Made by a program: the position numbers and the translations under genes. A DNA stretch of 18,502 nt from CAZHGD01 sp964531735. Lineage in GTDB: Bacteria; Armatimonadota; UBA10988. The notes under the pieces are model-generated. The model did not search any database. It saw only the letters and a program-made list of their open reading frames with translations, and had not been told where the DNA came from. Shown here piece after piece: positions 13,146-18,502 of the stretch (positions within the stretch are counted from its first letter, which is position 1; each line of letters starts with the position of its first letter). Location: contig CAZHGD010000147.1 in the NCBI GenBank assembly GCA_964531735.1, positions 1 to 18,502 on the forward strand, read 5' to 3'.

Positions 13146-14800
13146 GGCCACGGTGCCCTGCTGGCGGCCGCTGAGCGACCGCCGGATCGGCGTCGGTGTG
13201 GTGGGTGGGCGGTTCGGCGCCAGCTTCCACTGGCACGAGCACCCGAACTGCCAGGTGATCGCGGTCTGCGAGCGCGATCCCGAACGCGCGGCGCACCTGC
13301 GGCAGCGCTACGGCTGCGAGCAGAGCTACGCCGAGTTCGAGCAGCTCCTGACCGATGAGCGCGTCGAGGCGGTGGCCATCTTCAGCGGCGCGCCCGACCA
13401 CGCCCCGATGGCCATCGCCGCGATGACCGCGGGCAAGCACGTCTTCTCGGCGGTGCCGGCCTGCCTGACGTTGGACGAAGCGCGCCAACTGGCCGACTGC
13501 AGGCTGCGCACCGGCCGCACCTAACATGATGGCCGAGACCAGCTTCTTCCGCTGGGAGACCATCCTGATGCGCCGGCTCTATCGCGCCGGGGCGCTCGGC
13601 GAGCTGGTCTACACCGAGGGCGAGTACTACCACCCGATGACGCGCGGCGAGCGCGACGGGCTGTGGTTCGCCGGCGGCGAGCGCACCTGGCGCTACGCGT
13701 TGCCGCCGATGCTCTATCCGACACACACCACCGGCTTCCTGGTGGGTGTCACCGGCGAGCGGCTGACGCACGTCTCGTGCGTCGGCTGGGGCGCCGACGA
13801 GCCGGCGCTGGCCGACAACGCCTACGACAACCCGTTCCTCAACGGCTGCGCCATGTTCCGCACCAGCGGCGGCCACGCCTTCCGCGGCAACACCTGCTGG
13901 CGCGTGTTCGCCCATGGCGAGCGGGCGCAGTGGTTCGGCACCGAGGGCTCGCTGTTCATGCCCGGCTGGAGCGGCCAGCCGGGCCGTCTGGTGCTCAACG
14001 ATGGGCGCACCTACGAGGAACTGCCCGACTACTGGCCGGCGCTGCCCGAGGCGATGCGCTACGACAGCGGCCACGGGCGCTCGCACCCGTTCCTGACCAA
14101 CGAGTTCCTCAGCGCGCTGCTGGAAGAGCGCGAGCCGGCCTGCAACCTGTGGGAAGCGCTGGCGATGACGGTGCCGGGCATCGTCTCGTTCGATTCGGCG
14201 CGTCAGGGCGGCGCGCAACTGCCGGTGCCGAACCTCGATCCGGCGGGCTACACGCCGGTGGTGCTCGCCGGCTGGGAGCGCGAGTGCGCCGTGACGCTGC
14301 CCGGCGCGGCCGAGTCGGCGCCGCGGTCGGCCTGGGTGTTCGCCAGCGGCGACTGGTCCTGGCGGCCCGACGGCGCGCTCGCCCAGACCTCGGACCACGC
14401 CGCCGCCACCGCTATCGACGTGGGCCTCACCGCGGCGTTGGGCACTTGGCGCGCCACGGTGACGCCGGGCGCCGGCGGCCCGGCGGCGGCGCTGCTGTTC
14501 CAGGTGGACGCCGACCTGCGCGAAGGCTTCGCGCTGACACTGGCCGATGGTCTGACGCTGACCGCGCTGGACGGCCGCGAGCTGTGGCACGCGCCGCGGC
14601 CGGCGGGCGAGACGCTGGTGTTGGAAGGCGTGGCGGAGACCGACCGCGTCCGCGCGCGGGTGCTGACACCGACCGGCGAGTTGCTGGCCGAGTCGCCGAT
14701 GTGTTATGTCTCGGACAGCAACAACCAGCGGCCGGGGCACCTGGGCCTGCGCAGCGCGGGCGGGCCGGCGGTGTTCGCGGCCATGGCGGTGGGGCCGTGA
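13132..14800 (+). pseudogene. Second Gfo/Idh/MocA oxidoreductase, frameshifted, with an extra C-terminal domain
   Basis: The gene starts at the ATG at 13132 within the previous gene. The first 130 residues form the Rossmann part: IGVGVVGGRFGASFH (19-33), and SAVPACLTL (106-114) at the EKP site, where both Glu and Lys are missing. The frame then ends at TAA (13522-13524). One base later another frame opens with ATG (13526) and continues the same protein: MMAETSFFRWE, PPMLYPTHTTGFLVGVTGERL and so on, to 14800. Removing one A of the AA at 13523-13524 restores RTYMMAE and a 555-residue protein. From about residue 401 of the repaired protein an extra beta-rich domain follows the oxidoreductase fold. 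A sequencing or assembly error, a true inactivating mutation, or two separately translated pieces are all possible; the site does not look like a programmed slippery sequence. Confidence 0.82.
14333..14797 (+). other. Concanavalin-like domain fused to the second oxidoreductase
   Basis: This is the last 155 residues of the frameshifted gene. It starts WVFASGDWSWRPDGALAQ, runs through strands such as ALLFQVDADLREGFALTL and RVRARVLTPTGELL, and ends RPGHLGLRSAGGPAVF. The opening GDW...DGAL and closing GHLGLRS..GPAVF resemble the concanavalin-like lectin/glucanase sandwich of DUF1080 proteins and levanase-type C-terminal modules. These bind or act on carbohydrate. The assignment is by pattern only. 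Confidence 0.5.
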
Positions 14801-14863
14801 GCCGAGCCGGCGTCCGGTGACGCCCTGACGGCACCCGGCGCCCGAGCGCGAGAGGGGTGCGGG

Positions 14864-15895
14864 ATGAGGCGCAAAACGCGTCGCTGCTACCTGACCAAGC
14901 CGCCGTCGATGCGGTGGCTGGTGGGCGTGATGGCGGTGGTGATGGTGCTCCTCCAGGTCCCCGCCTTCATGCGCTGGGGCCGGCCGGGCCTGGGTCACCT
15001 CGCCTGGTTCCTGGGCGTGCTGTACTGCTACCTGCCGGCGCTGGTGCGGTCGCGGCGAGTGGCCATCACGGCGGACGCCAAGGGCTGCACGGAGTGGCTC
15101 TGGCCCTGGCGGCGGCGGCGGATTCGCTGGGATGAGGTCACCGGCGTCGAGGTGAGTGAGGACAGCGCCCGGATCGTCACCGCGCGGGGCACGATCGAGT
15201 TCGGACCACGTGTCAACAACTGGCTGGAACTGGCCGAGCGCGCGCGGGCCGCAACGGGCCAGCCTTTGCCAAGCGACGTGCCCGATGACACGATGTGCAT
15301 CCCACCCGAGGAGGTGGCCGACTGGCTGGGCATCACGCCCGACGACGTGCTCGAATGCCGCAGTGACCACTTCAGGCGGCAGATGGGTCTGCTGCGAGCG
15401 GTGTTCTTGGTTGAGGCCGGGGCCATGGCCGCGCTGGGCCTGTACGCTTGGGCGAAGCACCCCGCCATCGCCTTTGCCGTGCTGCTGCCGGCCCTGCTCA
15501 TGGCCGGTATGGGCTGGTTCATGCCCCGTCTAGTACGCCGCTCGCAGGCTGAGCAGCAGATCGAGGCCGTCCGCGCCACCGCTGACGCCCTGGAGGTGCA
15601 GGACGCGCGCGGTCGCTGGCGGCGCTTCGCCTGGGGCAGCCTGCGCTACCTGATCCCGTTCGGCCGCTTCCAGGTGCTCAGCACGCCCGAGGGCGATGTC
15701 GCGCTACCACCGCGGCTGACGAATGCCGACCGCCTGTTGGGCGCCATCGAGCAAGCCATCGCCGCCCGCCGCCGCGGGCTGGCCCTGCCGCGGATGACCG
15801 GCGAAGGTGTGCCCGAAGGGGCCATCTCGCGGGCTGGCGCAGTCGAGGCGGCGGTGGAGCGTGGGTTGAGCCGGAGCGAGGGGGGCGAGGGGTGA
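14864..15895 (+). CDS. Tandem membrane protein with two PH-like domains, copy 1
   Basis: I cannot name this 343-residue protein. The predicted plan is: basic N-terminus, two hydrophobic segments (about 17-35 and 43-61), a beta-rich domain (about 64-128) with RRVAITADAKGC, IRWDEVTGVEV and an ending helix NWLELAERAR, then a linker with EEVADWLGI (149-157) and ECRSDH. Two more hydrophobic segments (about 177-196 and 200-220) and a second beta-rich domain (about 233-302) follow, ending in TNADRLLGAIEQAIA. Both beta-rich domains look like bacterial PH-type domains placed after membrane hairpins. The tail is LSRSEGGEG. GAGAGGGG precedes the ATG. The gene starts 63 bases after the oxidoreductase and overlaps copy 2 by GTGA. 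Confidence 0.8.
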   Translation: MRRKTRRCYLTKPPSMRWLVGVMAVVMVLLQVPAFMRWGRPGLGHLAWFLGVLYCYLPALVRSRRVAITADAKGCTEWLWPWRRRRIRWDEVTGVEVSEDSARIVTARGTIEFGPRVNNWLELAERARAATGQPLPSDVPDDTMCIPPEEVADWLGITPDDVLECRSDHFRRQMGLLRAVFLVEAGAMAALGLYAWAKHPAIAFAVLLPALLMAGMGWFMPRLVRRSQAEQQIEAVRATADALEVQDARGRWRRFAWGSLRYLIPFGRFQVLSTPEGDVALPPRLTNADRLLGAIEQAIAARRRGLALPRMTGEGVPEGAISRAGAVEAAVERGLSRSEGGEG

Positions 15896-16923
15896 AGAGC
15901 GAGTCACTTCGCCTCTATCGGTCCAATCCGCCGTCGATGCGGTGGCTGGCTGTGGCCTTGACGGTGATGATGGTGCTCGTCCAGTTGCCTGTCGCCATGG
16001 ACTGGTGGTGGCCGGGGGTGGGTCACGTGGCCTGGGCCCTCAGCGTGGTGTACCTTTGCCTGCCCGTCCTGGCGGGGTCGCGGCGAGTGGCCATCACAGC
16101 GGACGCCCAGGGCTGCACCGAGTGGATCTGGCCTTGGCGACGGCGGTGGATCCGTTGGGCTGAGGTGACCGGCATCGAGGTCAGCGACGAGAGCGCGAGA
16201 ATCGTCTCCGTGCGGGGCACGCTCGAACTCGATCCGCGGGTGGGCAACTGGCTGGAACTGGCCGAGCGCGCTCGGGTGGCGGCCGGCCTGTCGGTCGAGA
16301 CCGAGGCCGCCGACGCGGCCTGGTGCGTTCCCCGCGAGGAGGTGGCGGCCTGGCTGGGCATCGAGGTCGACGAGGCGCTCGACTGCCGGAGTGACCATCT
16401 CAGGCGGCAGAGGCGACTCGCGCGATGGCTCATGGTTGGCAATGCCAGCCTGTTGGCCAGCATGGGCCTGTACGCTATGAGCCTCGTCAAAGAGTTCAAG
16501 CCGCTCCTGCTGCTCCCGTCCTTGGTCATGCTGGCTCTGGTGTGGCTCATCCCCCTCCTCAGACACCTGGGCGCCAGTGACCAGCGGATCGAAGCCGTCC
16601 GCGCCACCGCTGACGCCCTGGAGGTGCAGGACGCGCGCGGCGGCTGGCGGCGCTTCGCCTGGGGCAGCCTGCGCCGCCTGACGCCGTTCGGCCGCCACCA
16701 GGTGGTCAGCACGCCCGAGGGCGACATCATGCTGCCACCGCGCCTGACGAATGCCGACCGCCTCTTGGGCGCCATCGAGCAGGCCATCGCCGCCCGCCGC
16801 CGCGGGCTGTCCCTGCCGCGGATGACCGGCGAAGGTGTGCCCGAAGGGGCCATCTCGCGAGCCAGCGAAGTCGAGGTGGCCGTGGAGCGGGGGTTGAGCC
16901 GGAGCGAGGGGGGTGCCGGGTGA
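15892..16923 (+). CDS. Tandem membrane protein with two PH-like domains, copy 2
   Basis: This paralogue has 343 residues and the same plan as its neighbours. NPPSMRW precedes the first membrane hairpin, then come RRVAITADAQGCTEW, IRWAEVTGIEV, NWLELAERARVAAG, a linker with EEVAAWLGI and DCRSDHLRRQ, a second hairpin, and VRATADALEVQDARGGWRRF. It is the most divergent of the three at its N-terminus (MKSESLRLYRS instead of MRRxTRRCYL) and in the linker. The start is GTG, overlapping the stop of copy 1 in GTGA; its ribosome site is the G-rich run that also encodes the tail of copy 1. The tail is LSRSEGGAG. The function is unknown; a membrane-anchored sensing or scaffolding role is only a guess from the PH-like folds. 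Confidence 0.8.
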   Translation: MKSESLRLYRSNPPSMRWLAVALTVMMVLVQLPVAMDWWWPGVGHVAWALSVVYLCLPVLAGSRRVAITADAQGCTEWIWPWRRRWIRWAEVTGIEVSDESARIVSVRGTLELDPRVGNWLELAERARVAAGLSVETEAADAAWCVPREEVAAWLGIEVDEALDCRSDHLRRQRRLARWLMVGNASLLASMGLYAMSLVKEFKPLLLLPSLVMLALVWLIPLLRHLGASDQRIEAVRATADALEVQDARGGWRRFAWGSLRRLTPFGRHQVVSTPEGDIMLPPRLTNADRLLGAIEQAIAARRRGLSLPRMTGEGVPEGAISRASEVEVAVERGLSRSEGGAG

Positions 16924-17942
16924 GGCGGAACACGCGTCGCTGCTACTTGGCGAAGCCGCCGTCGATGCGGTGGATGGTGGGCGTGGTGGCGGTGATGATG
17001 GGGCTCTTCCAACTGCCCCGCCTCATGCACTGGGGCCGGCCGGGCCTGGGTCACCTCGCCTGGTTCTTGGGGGTGACGTACTGCTATCTGCCGGCGCTGG
17101 TGCGGTCGCGGCGAGTGGCCATCACGGCCGACGCCAAGGGCTGCACCGAGTGGCTCTGGCTTGGCTGGCGGCGGACACGGTGGGACGAGGTCAGCGGCGT
17201 CGAGGTGAGCGACGACAGTGCCCGGATCGTCACCGCGCGGGGCACAGTCGAGTTCGGTCCGGGTCTCAACAACTGGCTCGAACTGGCCGAGAGCGCGCGG
17301 GCCGCGGCGGGCCTGCCGGCGGCCGGCGAACTGCCCGATGACACGATGCGCATCCCACCGGAGGAGGTGGCCGGCTGGCTGGGCATCGAGCCCGACGAGG
17401 CGCTCGAATGCCGCAGTGACCACCTGGAGCGGCAGATGGGACTGCTGCGAGGCTTCCTGTTGGCTGAGGCCGGGGTCATGGCCGCGCTGACGCTGTACCA
17501 CTGGTCGGTGTTTCCCAGCCTGGCCCGGTCGACGCTGGTGACGCTCGCTATGGTGTGCGGTCTGGCCTGCCTGATGCCCCGCCCGTTGCGCCGGTCAAAG
17601 GCATCTGAGCAACAGGTCGAGGCCGTCCGGGCCACGGCCGACGCCCTGGAGGTGCAGGACGCCCGCGGCCGCTGGCGACGGTTCGCCTGGGGCAGCCTGC
17701 GCCGCCTGACCCCGTTCGGCCGTTTCCAGGTGCTCAGCACGCCCGAGGGCGATGTCGCGCTACCACCGCGGCTGACGAATGCCGACCGCCTGTTGGGCGC
17801 CATCGAGCAAGCCATCGCCGCCCGCCGCCGCGGGCTGGCCCTGCCGCGGATGACCGGCGAAGGCGTGCCCGAAGGCGCCATCTCGCGGGCGAGCGAGGTC
17901 GAGGTGGCCGTGGAGCGGGGGTTGAGCCGCCCGGACGCGTGA
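16920..17942 (+). CDS. Tandem membrane protein with two PH-like domains, copy 3
   Basis: This paralogue has 340 residues and closely follows copy 1: MRRNTRRCYLAKPPSMRW, GRPGLGHLAWFLGV, RSRRVAITADAKGCTEW, RWDEVSGVEVSDDSARIV, EEVAGWLGIEPDEALECRS, then a divergent second hairpin (about residues 175-220) and the near-identical second beta-rich domain. It starts with GTG overlapping the stop of copy 2. Unlike copies 1 and 2, its tail is LSRPDA, without the glycine-rich run, as expected because no gene follows on this strand. The first domain lacks a few residues (WLGWRRTRW against WPWRRRRIRW in copy 1). It converges on the fucosidase gene with only nine bases between. Confidence 0.8.
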   Translation: MRRNTRRCYLAKPPSMRWMVGVVAVMMGLFQLPRLMHWGRPGLGHLAWFLGVTYCYLPALVRSRRVAITADAKGCTEWLWLGWRRTRWDEVSGVEVSDDSARIVTARGTVEFGPGLNNWLELAESARAAAGLPAAGELPDDTMRIPPEEVAGWLGIEPDEALECRSDHLERQMGLLRGFLLAEAGVMAALTLYHWSVFPSLARSTLVTLAMVCGLACLMPRPLRRSKASEQQVEAVRATADALEVQDARGRWRRFAWGSLRRLTPFGRFQVLSTPEGDVALPPRLTNADRLLGAIEQAIAARRRGLALPRMTGEGVPEGAISRASEVEVAVERGLSRPDA

Positions 17943-17951
17943 GGGGCTGGC

Positions 17952-18502
17952 CTACCGCCGACTCACATCGCCCTCGTCCCCGCCGGCGCTGGCCTCCAAC
18001 GGCCCGTCGAAGTCCAGCCGGACCACCAGCACCGTGTTGGCCAGCTCGTTCACCGGCAGGTTGCGCAGGCGCAGGTAGCCGATCTGCTCGACATGGTCGC
18101 TCGGTGCCAGCTCGCAGGTCCAGTCCACCGGCGCGCCGGTGTTCAGCAGCGTCGCGCGCACGGGCTGCGCCGTCAGCGGCTTGAGCTTCACTGCGGTACC
18201 CATGGGATCGCGCGACAGGTGGACGTACAAGGTCTGCCCGCGCCGGGTGAGGACGACGTCCCGGTTGACCGTCAGGTGTGAGGCTACCTCGACGCCGTCG
18301 AAGGCCTCGCGCACCTGGTGGTACCAGGCGCCGATGCGGCGCAGAACGGCCGCGGACTCGAGCGGGATGGTGCCGTCGGCCATGGGGCCGACGTTGAGCA
18401 GGTAGTTGGCACCACGGGCCAGGTACTTGTCGAGGCTGCGGAGCAGATGGCGGTCGGTGTAGAAGTCCTCGTCGCGGCGGTAGCCCCAGCTTTCCTGGCC
18501 GA
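17952..18502 (-). CDS. GH29 alpha-L-fucosidase, C-terminal part
   Basis: The frame enters from the right edge and encodes 182 residues before a TAG at 17954-17952. It begins GQESWGYRRDEDFYTD, followed by LLRSLDKYLARGANYLLNVG and PMADGTIP, then RRIGAWYHQVREAFDG. WGY, NYLLNVGPxxDGxIP and the IGxW pattern are characteristic of the end of the GH29 catalytic barrel. The remaining 110 residues are the C-terminal beta-sandwich (VVLTRRGQTLYVHLSRDP, YLRLRNLPVNELANTVLVVRLDF). GH29 enzymes release alpha-L-fucose from glycans by a retaining mechanism. The nucleophile, any signal peptide and the start are outside the window. It is convergent with the triplicated membrane genes and fits the sugar-catabolic content of the region. 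Confidence 0.85.
   Translation of the reverse strand, partial: GQESWGYRRDEDFYTDRHLLRSLDKYLARGANYLLNVGPMADGTIPLESAAVLRRIGAWYHQVREAFDGVEVASHLTVNRDVVLTRRGQTLYVHLSRDPMGTAVKLKPLTAQPVRATLLNTGAPVDWTCELAPSDHVEQIGYLRLRNLPVNELANTVLVVRLDFDGPLEASAGGDEGDVSRR

Larger units (their letters stand above)
14864..17942 (+). repeat. Tandem triplication of an about 1.03 kb gene
   Basis: Three head-to-tail copies start at 14864, 15892 and 16920, each 1028 bases after the last. Conservation is highest around the first PH-like domain and over the last 300 bases, and lowest in the second membrane hairpin. A block of 140 bases is identical between copy 1 (15668-15807) and copy 3 (17724-17863), including synonymous positions such as a rare CTA codon, while copy 2 differs there at several sites. 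Confidence 0.9.

Noticed and set aside
13505..13530. Programmed +1 frameshift at the TAA of the second oxidoreductase
   Set aside because: The P-site codon ACC would re-pair poorly with CCT, there is no RF2-like CTTTGAC, and no stimulatory Shine-Dalgarno sits at the needed distance. A one-base insertion explains the site more simply.
1..18502. CRISPR array, tRNA or rRNA genes, transposase or integrase
   Set aside because: No regularly spaced short repeats, cloverleaf sequences, rRNA signatures or mobile-element proteins were found on either strand. The only tandem repeat is the protein-coding triplication.

Overview
This is an 18.5 kb chromosomal window from a GC-rich bacterium. Intergenic gaps are short. 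Most genes have clear Shine-Dalgarno sites, and GTG or TTG starts occur. The gene mix (two Gfo/Idh/MocA oxidoreductases, a DUF6807/PmoA-family protein, GH29 alpha-L-fucosidase, UDP-glucuronate decarboxylase, a beta-lactamase-type serine hydrolase, a LolA-like envelope protein and ribosomal protein bS21) suggests a Gram-negative-type, sugar-using lineage such as Armatimonadota or Planctomycetota. That placement is an inference from gene content and is weak; no rRNA or other phylogenetic marker apart from bS21 is present.

Layout. 1-134: tail of a DinB-like protein. 170-2601: a compact type II restriction-modification pair of the BsuBI/PstI family, with methyltransferase and nuclease overlapping by ATGA; it looks like an accessory insertion into a metabolic neighbourhood. 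2655-4091 (minus): serine hydrolase, divergent from 4201-6327, which holds an MsmK/UgpC-type ABC ATPase and TatC. 6463-9267: DUF6807 protein, UDP-xylose-synthase-like epimerase and an unknown protein, tightly packed behind an extended -10 promoter. 9279-11817 (minus): exported LolA-like protein, bS21 and a PAS sensor histidine kinase with a cysteine cluster, separated by hairpin-rich intergenic DNA. 11976-14800: two overlapping Gfo/Idh/MocA genes; the second is broken by a one-base frameshift and carries an extra concanavalin-like C-terminal domain. 14864-17942: three tandem, GTGA-overlapping paralogues of an unrecognised membrane protein. 17952-18502 (minus): C-terminal part of a GH29 alpha-L-fucosidase.

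How they may work together. The oxidoreductases, DUF6807 protein, fucosidase and ABC ATPase fit uptake and catabolism of plant or mucin-type sugars. UDP-glucuronate decarboxylase supplies UDP-xylose for surface glycans. The R-M pair is a self-contained defence module.

The best candidate for an undescribed system is the triplicated two-domain membrane protein at 14864-17942. Each copy appears to be built from two units of (two membrane segments plus a PH-like domain). The first and third copies share 140 identical bases while the middle copy differs, and each junction is translationally coupled. Its function cannot be told from sequence. No tRNA, rRNA, CRISPR array or insertion sequence was found.
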